Origin: Succinatimonas sp. CAG:777
GTDB taxonomy: Bacteria; Pseudomonadota; Gammaproteobacteria; Enterobacterales; Succinivibrionaceae
Length of the DNA stretch: 64,000 nt
Assembly (NCBI GenBank): GCA_000431835.1
Contig: HF987952.1
Span: forward strand, 67,816 to 131,815
Direction of reading: 5' to 3'
Each line of letters opens with the position of its first letter. The stretch's first letter is position 1. Both the position numbers and the translations under genes were made by a program. The notes under the pieces are model-generated. The model saw only the letters and a list, made by a program, of their open reading frames with translations. It was not told where the DNA came from and searched no databases. This document shows positions 8,784 to 19,204 of the stretch, piece by piece.

Positions 8784-10301
8784 CTAGATGTTAAAAATAT
8801 CTAACTGTTCTGAATCAGAACTATCTTTCCATGCCTTGTCAGCTTTAGCATCATCAGAACGCTGTTTTTCAATATTCTCAAAGTAGTCTTTTGCAGGTGG
8901 AACAATATACTCTCCTGTAAAGATTGAGGTATCAAACTTGGTTAAAGCAGGATTTTCCTCTGTTACAGATGCTTCAAGATCTTCTAACTTTTGATAGATA
9001 AGTGCATCTGCGCCAATTTCTTTGCAGATCTCTTCATTGTTTCTACCATAAGCAATAAGCTCTTTTGAGGTAGGCATATCAATACCATATATGTTTGGAT
9101 AGCGGATCTCAGGAGATGCTGATGCAAAGAATACCTTGTTAGCACCTGCCTCACGAGCCATCTGAACAATCTGTAATGAAGTGGTACCACGTACGATTGA
9201 GTCATCAACTAAGAGTACGTTCTTACCTGCAAACTCTGCTGGAATTGGGTTTAGCTTATTACGTACAGACTTCTTACGCTGTTTCTGACCTGGCATAATA
9301 AAGGTTCTGCCAATATAGCGGTTCTTTACAAAGCCCTGACGGTATGGAACACCTAATGATCTCGCGATCTGCACTGCAATATCAATTGAAGTATCAGGAA
9401 TAGGAATTACCACATCAATCTTTAAATCCTGATGCTCTTTCTGGATCTGCTCGGCAAGCTTCGTGCCCATGCGGACTCTGGTTGCATATACAGATGCTCC
9501 ATCAATAATGCTATCTGGACGAGCAAAGTAAACATACTCAAAGATACATGACTGTAAATGAGGATCCTTAGCGCAAATTTTTGAATATAACTGACCATCT
9601 TTGGTGATAAGTAAAGCTTCACCAGGTTTTACATCACGAACTAGCTTAAAGCCACTGACATCTAAAGCCACACTCTCTGAGGCTACCATGTATTCAGTCT
9701 TGCCATTCTCGTCTTTCTTCTCTCCTAGAACCATAGGTCTAATACCAAATGGATCACGGAAAGCGATTAGACCTACGCCTAAAACTAGGCAAACTACAGC
9801 ATAACCACCTTTAATCTCATCATATACGCCGGAGATAGCTTTAAAAATGTCATCAGCAGTTGGTACATCACTATTGATTTGAGAGATTTTCCAGGCAAGG
9901 ATATTTAGAAGAATTTCAGAATCTGATTGGGTATTAACATGACGGTGGGCTTTTTTACACTTTTCTTTTAACTCTTTAGAATTGATAAGGTTTCCGTTAT
10001 GAGCCAGTGCAATTCCGTATGGAGAGTTTACATAGAAAGGCTGAGCTTCTGCTGCTGATGAAGAGCCTGCTGTAGGATAACGGTTATGGGCGATACCAAT
10101 GTTTCCGCGCAGTCTTAACATATGTCTTTGCTGAAAGACTTCAGTTACCATACCGTTTGCTTTGCGCTGATGAAAATTGTCATCTTCATCTACGGTTACG
10201 ATACCTGCAGCATCTTGTCCGCGGTGCTGTAACACCTGCAAAGAATTATAAAGTGATAAATTGACAGGAGAGGTTCCGACAATTCCAACAACACCACACA
10301 T
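8784..10301 (-). CDS. purF: Amidophosphoribosyltransferase
   Basis: PurF makes 5-phosphoribosylamine from PRPP and glutamine, the committed step of purine synthesis. The 505-residue product starts MCGVVGIVG, so the glutaminase nucleophile Cys is residue 2 after Met removal. The Ntn-glutaminase domain carries HNRYPTAG (72-79) and AHNGNL (100-105); the phosphoribosyltransferase domain has the PRPP loop VLLVDDSIVRGTTS at 362-375. Only 2 nt separate it from cvpA, as in E. coli, and it is the last gene of the minus-strand run that begins at ftsK. No PurR box was recognised because the gene has no promoter region of its own here. Confidence 0.97.
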   Translation of the reverse strand: MCGVVGIVGTSPVNLSLYNSLQVLQHRGQDAAGIVTVDEDDNFHQRKANGMVTEVFQQRHMLRLRGNIGIAHNRYPTAGSSSAAEAQPFYVNSPYGIALAHNGNLINSKELKEKCKKAHRHVNTQSDSEILLNILAWKISQINSDVPTADDIFKAISGVYDEIKGGYAVVCLVLGVGLIAFRDPFGIRPMVLGEKKDENGKTEYMVASESVALDVSGFKLVRDVKPGEALLITKDGQLYSKICAKDPHLQSCIFEYVYFARPDSIIDGASVYATRVRMGTKLAEQIQKEHQDLKIDVVIPIPDTSIDIAVQIARSLGVPYRQGFVKNRYIGRTFIMPGQKQRKKSVRNKLNPIPAEFAGKNVLLVDDSIVRGTTSLQIVQMAREAGANKVFFASASPEIRYPNIYGIDMPTSKELIAYGRNNEEICKEIGADALIYQKLEDLEASVTEENPALTKFDTSIFTGEYIVPPAKDYFENIEKQRSDDAKADKAWKDSSDSEQLDIFNI

Positions 10302-10303
10302 AA

Positions 10304-10807
10304 CTATAATGCTCCAGTTCCTGAGGTTCCTAAATAATTAAAGAACCATTCAACGATTACTTCAAGATGAGGTACAAAGATTGAATCTTTATACCAAGGA
10401 TAATAGGTAATAAAAGAAAGAATATGGAGTTTAATTAGGATCTGTAATACTGCAAAGACAGCACTTACAATTAAAATTCCCCTAACCACTCCAAAGACCA
10501 CACCTAAAAGTCTATCAAAGCTTGATAAACCTGCTTTCTTTACAAGTGAACTTATAGTACTTGCAACAAAACCTAAAGCAATTAAGGTGACAATAAAAAG
10601 AACAATGCTGGCGATTACTTTTCTAGTTAAATCGTCGTTTGAAAAGGTAACATATTCTGATAACTGTGGGTAAAACCGACTTGCAACTATAAAAGCTGCA
10701 ATCCACGAAAGAATAGAAGAGGCTTCACGAATAAAGCCTCTAAAAATAGATGTTATGGCTGACAAGCCAATAACACCTACTATTACCCAATCAAGTGCTG
10801 ATAGCAT
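10304..10807 (-). CDS. cvpA: CvpA family inner-membrane protein
   Basis: This 167-residue protein has four predicted membrane segments (about residues 5-25, 28-46, 63-90 and 99-125) and the family start LDWVIVGVIGLSAITSIFRGFIREA. CvpA is needed for colicin V production in E. coli and for envelope integrity; its molecular role is not settled. The start codon overlaps the serS stop by one base (TAATG), and purF follows 2 nt later, so the three are translated together. The cvpA-purF pair is conserved in gammaproteobacteria. Confidence 0.92.
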   Translation of the reverse strand: MLSALDWVIVGVIGLSAITSIFRGFIREASSILSWIAAFIVASRFYPQLSEYVTFSNDDLTRKVIASIVLFIVTLIALGFVASTISSLVKKAGLSSFDRLLGVVFGVVRGILIVSAVFAVLQILIKLHILSFITYYPWYKDSIFVPHLEVIVEWFFNYLGTSGTGAL

Positions 10808-12114
10808 TACTTAGTCTCAGCTGAGATTACTTCTAAGCCACCTAAGTACTTGCGTAAAACCTTAGGTACGGTAACAGAACCATCAGCATTCTGATAGTTT
10901 TCAAGAACAGCAACTAAAGTACGACCTACTGCTAGACCTGAACCGTTTAGAGTATGAACTAACTCTACCTTGCCATCCTTACGACGTAAACGAGCCTGCA
11001 TACGGCGAGCTTGGAAGTCTACACAATTAGAGCATGATGAAATCTCGCGGTAGCAGTTCTGTGCTGGTAACCAAACCTCAATATCATAGGTCTTAGCAGA
11101 GCTAAAGCCCATATCACCAGTTGACAGAGCAACAACGTGATATGGGATCTCTAAAGCCTGTAGCACTGCTTCAGCATCATGAGTTAAGGTCTCTAAAGCC
11201 TGCCATGAGTCTTCTGGTTTAACAATCTGAACCATCTCAACCTTATCAAACTGATGCATACGGATTAAACCGCGGGTATCACGACCAGCTGAACCAGCCT
11301 CAGATCTGAAGCATGGAGTATGAGCTGTGATCTTAATTGGTAATTCCTGCTCAGGAATAATCTCACCACGAACCATGTTGGTTAATGGAACTTCAGCAGT
11401 TGGAATTAAGCAGAAATGATGATTTACACCATCGCCATCGCAGTCACCATCAAGATTGGTGTGGAACAAATCTTCAGCAAATTTAGGCATCTGACCTGTA
11501 CCATATAATGAATCCATATTTACTAAGTATGGAGTGTAAATCTCGGTATAGCCCTGCTCATAATGCAAGTCTAACATTAACTGAACCAAAGCTCTGTGAA
11601 GTTTGCAGATAGGCCCCTTCATGAAAGCAAAACGTGCACCACTTACTTTACGTGCAGTTTCAAAATCTAACATGCCTAAGCCTTCACCAATAGCTACGTG
11701 ATCTTTGATGTCAAAATCAAACTTACGTGGCTCTCCCCACTTTCTTACTTCAACATTGAAAGTATCATCAGCACCTAGTGGGCATGATGGATCTGGTAAA
11801 TTAGGAACAGTAAGAGCGATGTCATTTAACTGCTTTAATACCTCATCCTGTTTCTGTTTTACTTCGGTCAATTCTTCACCGATCTTTGCTACCTGAGCTT
11901 TGATCTCAGATACGTCCTGACCTGCCTTAATTGCCTGACCGATACTCTTTGAAAGTGAATTACGCTGAGCCTGTAATTCTTGAGTGCGAGTCATAGTCTC
12001 TTTACGTAATGACTCTAATTCATTGATCTTCTGAACATCTAATTTGTAGTTACGTGTTGCTAGGCGCTTCGCAGCCTCTTCAATATCAGCGCGTAAATAT
12101 CTTGAATCAAGCAT
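10807..12114 (-). CDS. serS: Serine--tRNA ligase
   Basis: SerS charges tRNA-Ser and tRNA-Sec. The 435-residue product has the N-terminal antiparallel coiled coil (about residues 25-105, rich in Lys/Glu/Gln) that reads the tRNA, then the class II core with motif 2 in CFRSEAGSAGRDTRGLIRMHQF and motif 3 in LNGSGLAVGRTLVAVLENYQ. Length is normal. Start is the ATG at 12114. It lies 126 nt after rarA and overlaps cvpA by one base. The rarA-serS order is that of E. coli. Confidence 0.97.
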   Translation of the reverse strand: MLDSRYLRADIEEAAKRLATRNYKLDVQKINELESLRKETMTRTQELQAQRNSLSKSIGQAIKAGQDVSEIKAQVAKIGEELTEVKQKQDEVLKQLNDIALTVPNLPDPSCPLGADDTFNVEVRKWGEPRKFDFDIKDHVAIGEGLGMLDFETARKVSGARFAFMKGPICKLHRALVQLMLDLHYEQGYTEIYTPYLVNMDSLYGTGQMPKFAEDLFHTNLDGDCDGDGVNHHFCLIPTAEVPLTNMVRGEIIPEQELPIKITAHTPCFRSEAGSAGRDTRGLIRMHQFDKVEMVQIVKPEDSWQALETLTHDAEAVLQALEIPYHVVALSTGDMGFSSAKTYDIEVWLPAQNCYREISSCSNCVDFQARRMQARLRRKDGKVELVHTLNGSGLAVGRTLVAVLENYQNADGSVTVPKVLRKYLGGLEVISAETK

Positions 12115-12240
12115 GGATAATTGCCATTTGTTAAAGTTAATAAAGAATTCTGTTTAATTGCTTTTATGCAATCAATAATACGCCGGTAATTTTAGCATAC
12201 AGAGTGAAAATTTGTTCAAATAATATTAAGTGCGCCAAAG

Positions 12241-13677
12241 TTACTCATACTGTACTTTTTTACCTTTAAAGCCCTGAGGGTAGCGCTTGTCTTTTTCTAA
12301 CTCATCTCTTTGTCTTAGATATTCTTCTTTTTTAGATAAGTTAAGTTCAAAGCCTCTGTCAGATGGATGATAGTACACTGTGCCTGTTAGTTCTTCAGGG
12401 AAGAAACTCTCCCCTGCTGCATATGCTCCCTGATAATCGTGAGCATAACGGTAGGTTGCTTTATACCCTAATCTTTCCATAAGCTTAGTAGGTGCATTTC
12501 TGAGATAAATCGGTACATCAAGCTCTCCATTTTGTTTTGCATCTTCACGAGCTTTATGGAAGGCTTCATATAAATGGTTACTCTTAGGAGCTAAAGCACA
12601 ATATACAGTAGCCTCAGCAATCGCTCTCTCACCTTCGTAAGCACCTATTCTGTCAAAGATATCCCAAGCATTAAGGCATACTGTCATAGCTCTAGGATCT
12701 GCAAGACCAATATCCTCGGTTGCGATCGCTAATAAACGTCTTGCCACATACAGAGGATCCCCTCCTGCCTCTAAAATACGTGAATACCAGTACAAGGCTG
12801 CATCAGGTGCGCTGCCGCGCACTGATTTATGGAAGGCTGAAATTAACTCGTAATAGGCATCACCGCCTTTATCATAATTTATGAGTTTTCGACCTGCTAC
12901 AGCTCCTACCATAGCAAGGGTTAAGATTTTGCCACCTGTTTTTACGGGAGAAGCTAAATCTGATGCCATCTCTAATATATTTAACAGGTATCTAGCATCT
13001 CCTGCAGCTAAATCAATAATGGCTTTTTCTACACCGTCTGCTAAATGTATGTTTTCTTTTAAAAGACCGCGCTCTGAGTTTAAGGCATTATAAAGTAAGG
13101 TTCTAGACTCATCTTCAGAGAGTTTTTGCAATACATACACTCTAGCTCGAGATAAGAGAGCAGAATTTAAACTAAAAGATGGGTTCTCTGTTGTAGCACC
13201 AATAAAAGTAATAGTGCCATTTTCAATATGAGGTAAAAAGGCGTCTTGCTGAGATTTGTTAAAACGATGAACCTCATCGACAAATAAAAGTGTTTTAACG
13301 CCACTTCTTTTGCGCAATAAAGCTCTATCTACAGCTTCACGTATATCCTTTACACCTGAGGTTACAGCAGGTATTTGCTCAAAATGCGCGTTACAGGCTT
13401 TTGCAAAGAGCAATGCTAAGGTAGTTTTTCCAACTCCAGGAGGTCCCCAGAGGATCATTGAATAGCATTGACCTTTATTTAAGATAGTTCTTAAAGGTCT
13501 GCCTTCACCTAAAAGATGTGATTGACCTACATACTCTTCTAAAGTTTTAGGTCTCATTCTTGAGGCTAAAGGAGCAAACTCGTCGTTTAGCTCCTTATCT
13601 AATTGTTCATTGGCTTTATGATCTGCTTTTTCCTGATCAAATTGACTGAACAGATCAGTTTGACTTTCGTTCATCAT
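12241..13677 (-). CDS. rarA: Replication-associated recombination protein A (MgsA/WRNIP1 family ATPase)
   Basis: RarA is a clamp-loader-related AAA+ ATPase that acts on stalled replication forks. The 478-residue protein shows Walker A GPPGVGKTT (near 77), Walker B LLFVDEVHRF, sensor GATTENPSF and the C-terminal tetramerisation region ending with the HYPSDRGFE-like YYHPSDRGFEL. The N-terminus has an acidic extension. The first two codons are both ATG (13677 and 13674). Its start lies inside lolA (about 20 nt overlap), so translation is coupled. Order lolA-rarA-serS is as in E. coli. Confidence 0.95.
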   Translation of the reverse strand: MMNESQTDLFSQFDQEKADHKANEQLDKELNDEFAPLASRMRPKTLEEYVGQSHLLGEGRPLRTILNKGQCYSMILWGPPGVGKTTLALLFAKACNAHFEQIPAVTSGVKDIREAVDRALLRKRSGVKTLLFVDEVHRFNKSQQDAFLPHIENGTITFIGATTENPSFSLNSALLSRARVYVLQKLSEDESRTLLYNALNSERGLLKENIHLADGVEKAIIDLAAGDARYLLNILEMASDLASPVKTGGKILTLAMVGAVAGRKLINYDKGGDAYYELISAFHKSVRGSAPDAALYWYSRILEAGGDPLYVARRLLAIATEDIGLADPRAMTVCLNAWDIFDRIGAYEGERAIAEATVYCALAPKSNHLYEAFHKAREDAKQNGELDVPIYLRNAPTKLMERLGYKATYRYAHDYQGAYAAGESFFPEELTGTVYYHPSDRGFELNLSKKEEYLRQRDELEKDKRYPQGFKGKKVQYE

Positions 13678-14293
13678 CTATCTGAGCATCCTCAGGAATT
13701 TTGTACTCAAATGAGCTGTCAGACACTTGGGTCTTTACTTGAGATAAAGTGTAGCGATTGGTATTACCATCTTTTAACTGTACATATAAATCAGATACTA
13801 AATCACCTTGAAACTCTAGCTTAATTGACACAACCTGACCAGGATTTTTAGCTTTTAGAACATAGCTATTGCCACCTTTTGCAACCTCATACTGTCCCCA
13901 CACAGATTCACTCTTTGTGGTTAATAGCATGAATGGTGAGGAGTAAAGCTCCTGTTTATCAAAAATGCTTACCTGGTTTACAAAAGGATCATAAAAATAA
14001 ACAGTGTTTCCTTTGGTAAATAGAACCTGTTCATCAGGACTTGTAGTATGCAACATGAACTTATCAGGTTTCTTTAGAGAAAGTCTTCCTGATGACTTAG
14101 ACACTAAAGAGCCATCTTTTCTGGTAACAGTTTGAGAAAAAGTTGAACTTAAAGCATTTAAAGTTGAGAGTTTTGACTGTAACTCTTCTTTTGTATCAGC
14201 ACTTGCCTGAAAAGACACAGAAACTAAAAAAGCAAACATTACAGCTTTTACGAATGCTACGTTCACACCCTTTAAACTAGTTACTAATCTCAT
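13655..14293 (-). CDS. lolA: Outer-membrane lipoprotein carrier protein
   Basis: LolA takes lipoproteins from the LolCDE transporter across the periplasm to LolB. The 212-residue product has a signal peptide ending around QASA (residue 32), then the LolA fold: LSTFSQTVTRKDG, GRLSLKKPDKFMLHTTSPDEQVLF and a GNTVYFYDPFVNQVSIF strand, all family hallmarks. A ribosome site AAGGTAA precedes the ATG at 14293. It follows ftsK after 69 nt and overlaps rarA. Confidence 0.93.
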   Translation of the reverse strand: MRLVTSLKGVNVAFVKAVMFAFLVSVSFQASADTKEELQSKLSTLNALSSTFSQTVTRKDGSLVSKSSGRLSLKKPDKFMLHTTSPDEQVLFTKGNTVYFYDPFVNQVSIFDKQELYSSPFMLLTTKSESVWGQYEVAKGGNSYVLKAKNPGQVVSIKLEFQGDLVSDLYVQLKDGNTNRYTLSQVKTQVSDSSFEYKIPEDAQIDDERKSN

Positions 14294-14362
14294 GAAAATT
14301 ACCTTTTATGTAAACAGACTTCTTTACACTAAAATAAGATAGAAGACTGTGTTCTTATCCTG

Positions 14363-17300
14363 TTACTGAATTAAAAAGCCTTTATCATCAATGATTTGTT
14401 GAGCCTGCATCTGGCGGTGAATTTTACGTGCTCTGTTATAGCCAAAACCAAAAGCAGTTTGTAGTTCTGATACAGAGAGTCTCTTGTTTGATGAGCAGTA
14501 TGATCTTGCATATTCAACTACCTGATCAAACTTAGCATCTAGTTGCTGTGCTGAACCATCACTATCTTCACTCTCAACGCTTTCCTCTTCCTCACTTTCA
14601 GTAATGCCCTCAACATATTCAGGCTCACCTGCCTGCTGTATCCATGAGGATACAACCTTTTCAACATCCTGATTGCTTGTAAATGGACCTTGTGCACGGA
14701 ACATCTGAGAGCGGTTTAACTGCTGATACTTAACTAACATATCACCATTACCTAAAAGTTTTTCAGCACCTGTCTCATCTAAAACAATTCTTGATTCCAT
14801 TGAGTTTTGAACGGTATAAGCAATGTGAGATGGCATATTTGCTTTAATCGCACCGGTTACAATATCTGCTCTTGGAGTTTGTGTTGCTAAAATTAAATGG
14901 ATACCAGCCGCTCTTGCCTTTGCTGTTAATCTTGCAATTAAAGCTTCTGGAGTGTTGCCGTCTTTTTTTCTAGTTACACTAGCTACAGCCATTAAGTCAG
15001 CAAACTCGTCGATTACTAAAACAATATATGGAACTGGCTTTAGCTCTGGAGGAATACCAATTGTGTTTTCACACCACATAGGATCATAAACTTTCTCACC
15101 CAAGAGATTCTTTTCTTTGATGAAATCATTTAACTGTGAAATTTTTGATAAATTCATCAAGGATAAAAGTTTATAACGACGCTCCATTTCCTTAATCAAC
15201 CATGCTAATGAAGCTACAGTTGAATCAGGATCAGTAATAATTGGAGTTAATAGGTGAGGTAAATTTTGGTATTGAGAGAACTCAACAGTCTTAGGATCAA
15301 CCATGATAAGACGTAACTCAGCAGGTGATCTTGCAAAGAGCAATGATACTAGCATTGAGTTTAAACCTGCTGACTTACCAGAACCTGTGGTACCTGCAAT
15401 CAGTAGATGAGGAGCATCTGCAAGATCAGCTATAACAGGAATACCTACAGTGTCTACACCTAAACACATTGGCAGTTTTGCTTTCGAGTGTACAAATTCC
15501 TCTGAATCGATAATGTCACCTAAACGGATCATTTGGCGCTTATCATTTGGAACTTCAATACCAACATATGGAGTACCAGGTACCACCTCGATGATGTTGA
15601 TGTTTTGACTCATTAGGCTTCGCTGCATATCAGTTTCTAAATTTACGATGGTCTTAGACTTGGTACCTGCTTCAAGACTAATATCATATCTTGTAATAAC
15701 AGGACCCGATACGGTCTGTTCAACTTTTGCTTTAACACCAAAGTCACTCATAAACTTATCAATACGAGCTGATTTTTCTGAAATTTCTTCAGCTGATACC
15801 TGTTCTTGAGACTGTGACTGCTCTAATAAATCAAATGAAGGTCTCCATTTGCCATAAATTTTTGAAGGAGATGTTTCTGTTGCCTTTGCATAAGAGACTG
15901 TAGCTTTAGAGGCACCGTTTGTGTTTGAGCCTTTAATTTCAATCTTATTTGAAATGTTACTTGGTCTAAAAGTATTCATAGACTCAAACGGAGGTTTAGA
16001 CTCATATCTGGAACCATCCATGACATTAGCAGGAGTATTTGAAGAAACACTGTTCACTCTTTCACTTGAACTAATCTCAGGGTTAATATTCATTACAGAT
16101 GCACTGTTTTGAGTATTAGCAGAATAGCCTGATTCAATAACTGAGTTCAAAGTGCTGTTCTCTTTTTCTGGCAATGGAGCGTATGGATTAAACATAGGCT
16201 CTGTAGCTTGAGTCTGTTGCTGTGAAGATTGTGTTAGTGCACCTGTCTGCTGAGCATGTAAAGCTTCAGTTAATAACTTGTCATCACCTGACTTGTTTTC
16301 TTCAGCAACATTTTGATTAGCGCTAGTAGCTATACTCTGACTTACTCCCTGATATGGGGTAACTAATGGCTCCTGATTTACCTTATTTTCAGATGAAGAT
16401 GTGTTTTCATTATTAACTTTTGAGCTATTTACATGAGAGTTACTATCTGCTGGTGCAGTTGCTACATTACTCTGTGAAGTTAAAACTCCTCTTGCCACCT
16501 TTGAATACTGTTCATAACTTGAATCTGACTCTTTAATTGGTTGAGTGTCAGCAATAGAAAGCTCTTCATCACTCTCATCAGATGAAGGCACAAAAGCTGA
16601 ACTTAAGTTTTCAACTTCAATTTTTGAACTATCTTGAGACTTGGTAAGATCAGTAAAGTTAATTACGTTTTCTGAAATTTCACCTTGACTTGGTAACATT
16701 GAACTTGTTGTAGTAGCTTCACCATAGGCTTTATTATCCTCTGATAAAGTAGGAGCTCTGGTAATTACAGATGAAGGCTGTGAGTATTCGCCACTTACAG
16801 ATGAACCATCAGAACTAATGCTAACCTTAGGCTCATTATTAGGTACGTTTACTGTTGGTATGGTGGTGGTTCTGGTAATTACAGTGCTTACCTCAGAACG
16901 ACGAGAAGGATTACCTACAACTTCAGTTGGAGGAAGGTGATCAGCTCCTGCCTTATAAACAATAGTTGAAGCTTTGGGCTCTGTTGCATTGCTGTAGTCA
17001 GCTCCATAACCTTTGCTGTAACTTGAACTCTGATTATCACTACTATTTTCTAGTCTTGTAATGATAGTCTTTTTTACTGTGTTATGAACCACTGGTTCTT
17101 GTACATTTCTGCTATCTTTAATAATAGTCTTAGTTGAACCATCATCGTAATTTTGATTAGATGAAGGAGCTACATTTGGAGCGTTTACTCCTGAAATGTA
17201 GGTGGATGGACCTGAATTTGCATCCTCAGAGGTATTATCAAATCCATAAGAATTTGAGTATGTGCTAGATGTTGAGCTAGTTGACGCATCTGATGATTTC

Positions 17301-18376
17301 TTATACTCAGGAACCTGAACGCCAGGAGTAATATAAGGGCTAGACTCTTCTTGAGCCCCCCAGCCCTCCTGAGAAGTTGAATTCTGTGTTAGTGCATTAC
17401 TATCAGCAGAAAAGTTTCCAATTGAACCAAATTCAGGTTCAATTCTCTTCACTTCAGGTTCTCGTCTATGAGCAACAGCGGAACGGGTTCTATTGTGACG
17501 AGGCTTTTCAATTGATGACTGCTCATTATTTGTACTTGGGAAGATTTTTTTCTTTTCACCAAAGGCTGGAAGTGAACCTGATGAAAAAGAAGTGCTTTTG
17601 AAAAGATCGCTAGTTGTATTCTCTTCTGCTTTTTTCTTTGTAGAAAAATCAAGATTGGTTTGGAACGGCTCTTTTAACTCTCCGTTTTTAGTGTCAAGCT
17701 TGATATTGCCATACAAAACGCTGTCATCTTCTTGAGTATTAACTTGAGGCTCTTGTTTTTCGTTCTTATTGTTGTCTTGCTTTTTATCTTTATCGAAGAA
17801 GCCAAATATAAAATTACCGATCTTGTCAAAGTACCAAAAAGGACCTTTTGAGGTAAAGAGGAAAAGGCCTAGTAATGTAACTAAAGCAGGTAAAAGTTTT
17901 CCTATTGGGAATGGCAATGAGTCAAACATGCTCATAAAGAAATAGCCTAAAAAGCCACCTAAACTAGTTTCTGTATCTACAACCAATCCTGAAAATAATG
18001 AGCACAGACCAATTACAAGGATGTTAAAACCTAAGATAAACAGACCTATTACAAAGAAGTCTATTTCTTTTAGAGCGATCTTTTTGATAAAGAGTTTGTA
18101 ACCTATAAATACAAATACCAAAGGAAACAGAAAAGTAACATTTCCAAAGTAATTAAACACATTTTCCATAAAGGAACTTTGTGCTGTTGTTACTATTCCA
18201 TCTGTGGTTTCATTAGTCAGTAGCTCTCCACTCATAGCCTTGTGGAGATTATTACGGAATGAAATTAAAACAAAAATGCAGATCAAACTTGCAAGACAAA
18301 CCGCGCCAAACAATACCTTTCTAAAAAGGCTGATACTACTGTGATGTGCCGCTCCCTGAGTTGGGCGAAATTGCAT
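14363..18376 (-). CDS. ftsK: DNA translocase FtsK
   Basis: FtsK anchors at the division septum and pumps chromosome dimers to dif for XerCD resolution. This copy has 1337 residues, close to E. coli's 1329. Four membrane segments lie in the first 190 residues. A very long low-complexity linker (about 200-835) is rich in Ser, Asn, Thr, Gln and Glu. The motor follows, with Walker A GTTGSGKS near residue 995, Walker B VLVIDEFADLM and the LATQTPRADIVTG stretch. The winged-helix gamma domain that reads KOPS sites ends the protein (LSVSELQTAFGFGYNRARKIH). It begins the minus-strand run; the divergent trmL starts 214 nt away. E. coli's upstream lrp is not here. Confidence 0.96.
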   Translation of the reverse strand: MQFRPTQGAAHHSSISLFRKVLFGAVCLASLICIFVLISFRNNLHKAMSGELLTNETTDGIVTTAQSSFMENVFNYFGNVTFLFPLVFVFIGYKLFIKKIALKEIDFFVIGLFILGFNILVIGLCSLFSGLVVDTETSLGGFLGYFFMSMFDSLPFPIGKLLPALVTLLGLFLFTSKGPFWYFDKIGNFIFGFFDKDKKQDNNKNEKQEPQVNTQEDDSVLYGNIKLDTKNGELKEPFQTNLDFSTKKKAEENTTSDLFKSTSFSSGSLPAFGEKKKIFPSTNNEQSSIEKPRHNRTRSAVAHRREPEVKRIEPEFGSIGNFSADSNALTQNSTSQEGWGAQEESSPYITPGVQVPEYKKSSDASTSSTSSTYSNSYGFDNTSEDANSGPSTYISGVNAPNVAPSSNQNYDDGSTKTIIKDSRNVQEPVVHNTVKKTIITRLENSSDNQSSSYSKGYGADYSNATEPKASTIVYKAGADHLPPTEVVGNPSRRSEVSTVITRTTTIPTVNVPNNEPKVSISSDGSSVSGEYSQPSSVITRAPTLSEDNKAYGEATTTSSMLPSQGEISENVINFTDLTKSQDSSKIEVENLSSAFVPSSDESDEELSIADTQPIKESDSSYEQYSKVARGVLTSQSNVATAPADSNSHVNSSKVNNENTSSSENKVNQEPLVTPYQGVSQSIATSANQNVAEENKSGDDKLLTEALHAQQTGALTQSSQQQTQATEPMFNPYAPLPEKENSTLNSVIESGYSANTQNSASVMNINPEISSSERVNSVSSNTPANVMDGSRYESKPPFESMNTFRPSNISNKIEIKGSNTNGASKATVSYAKATETSPSKIYGKWRPSFDLLEQSQSQEQVSAEEISEKSARIDKFMSDFGVKAKVEQTVSGPVITRYDISLEAGTKSKTIVNLETDMQRSLMSQNINIIEVVPGTPYVGIEVPNDKRQMIRLGDIIDSEEFVHSKAKLPMCLGVDTVGIPVIADLADAPHLLIAGTTGSGKSAGLNSMLVSLLFARSPAELRLIMVDPKTVEFSQYQNLPHLLTPIITDPDSTVASLAWLIKEMERRYKLLSLMNLSKISQLNDFIKEKNLLGEKVYDPMWCENTIGIPPELKPVPYIVLVIDEFADLMAVASVTRKKDGNTPEALIARLTAKARAAGIHLILATQTPRADIVTGAIKANMPSHIAYTVQNSMESRIVLDETGAEKLLGNGDMLVKYQQLNRSQMFRAQGPFTSNQDVEKVVSSWIQQAGEPEYVEGITESEEEESVESEDSDGSAQQLDAKFDQVVEYARSYCSSNKRLSVSELQTAFGFGYNRARKIHRQMQAQQIIDDKGFLIQ

Positions 18377-18590
18377 TTGAGTCCTCCGCTAATTCTTTGT
18401 TCTTTATCAAAATTTTTATTATTTTTATAGGTTTACTTGCTTATATATTTCTTGCTGTAAAAATCTCGATAATGTTAGCACCATTCATGCATTCAATCAA
18501 TTTTATCAACTGGCAATTTTAGTTCTGATTTTCCTTAATAACTTTATAAAAATTGATTACAATAGCGGCATTAACTAAAGAGAGAAAATC

Positions 18591-19058
18591 ATGATCAATA
18601 TTGTTCTATACCAGCCAGAAATGCCTTCAAATGCAGGCAACATTATTAGACTAAGCGTAAACTGCGGTGCAAGGCTTCATTTTGTAGGTCCACTAGGCTT
18701 CTATCTTGATAATGAAAGACTGATGAGAGCTGGTCTTGATTACCATGAGCTGTGCAACCTTACAGTTCATGTCAACTTTCAGCAATTCCTAGAAAAAGAA
18801 AAACCTAAGCGTTTAATTGCTTCTACCTCTAAAGCACACCACTCACATGTTTCTTTTAAGTTTGAAGATGGTGACTATGTGATCTTCGGTAGAGAAAAAG
18901 AAGGACTGTCTGATGAGGTGTATAAGGTTATACCTGATGATCTGAGAATTAAGATCCCTATGGCACCAAACAGTCGCTGTCTTAACCTCTCAAACTCTGT
19001 TGCAGTTGTTGCCTATGAGGCATGGAGACAACTAGGATTTAAGGACGCATTAATTTAA
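18591..19058 (+). CDS. trmL: tRNA (cytidine(34)-2'-O)-methyltransferase
   Basis: TrmL 2'-O-methylates the wobble base of tRNA-Leu(CAA) and (UAA). The 155-residue SPOUT enzyme starts MINIVLYQPEMPSNAGNIIRL and contains the knot signatures FGREKEGL and IPMAPNSRCLNLSNSVAVVAYEAWRQ at the C-terminus. AGAGAG lies just before the ATG. It is transcribed divergently from ftsK. Confidence 0.95.
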   Translation: MINIVLYQPEMPSNAGNIIRLSVNCGARLHFVGPLGFYLDNERLMRAGLDYHELCNLTVHVNFQQFLEKEKPKRLIASTSKAHHSHVSFKFEDGDYVIFGREKEGLSDEVYKVIPDDLRIKIPMAPNSRCLNLSNSVAVVAYEAWRQLGFKDALI

Positions 19059-19139
19059 AAATTTTAGCTATTTTTCTGTTATTATATCGGCCGTCAAAAC
19101 TGCATTAAAAATAATAGAGTAAAGCTGTGCTAATAAACT

Positions 19140-19173
19140 CTGAATAAAACAAACTTTGCAGAGTTTTATTCAG
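19140..19173. terminator. Inverted repeat between trmL and the DedA gene
   Basis: CTGAATAAAAC and GTTTTATTCAG pair over 11 bp around a 12-base loop that itself contains part of an alternative AACTCTG/CAGAGTT pairing. CATCTTTTT follows. It may end trmL transcription; the following DedA gene starts only 32 nt later, so it could also be a leader structure. Confidence 0.45.
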
Positions 19174-19204
19174 CCATCTTTTTAAGATAAAAGAGGATAC
19201 TTCA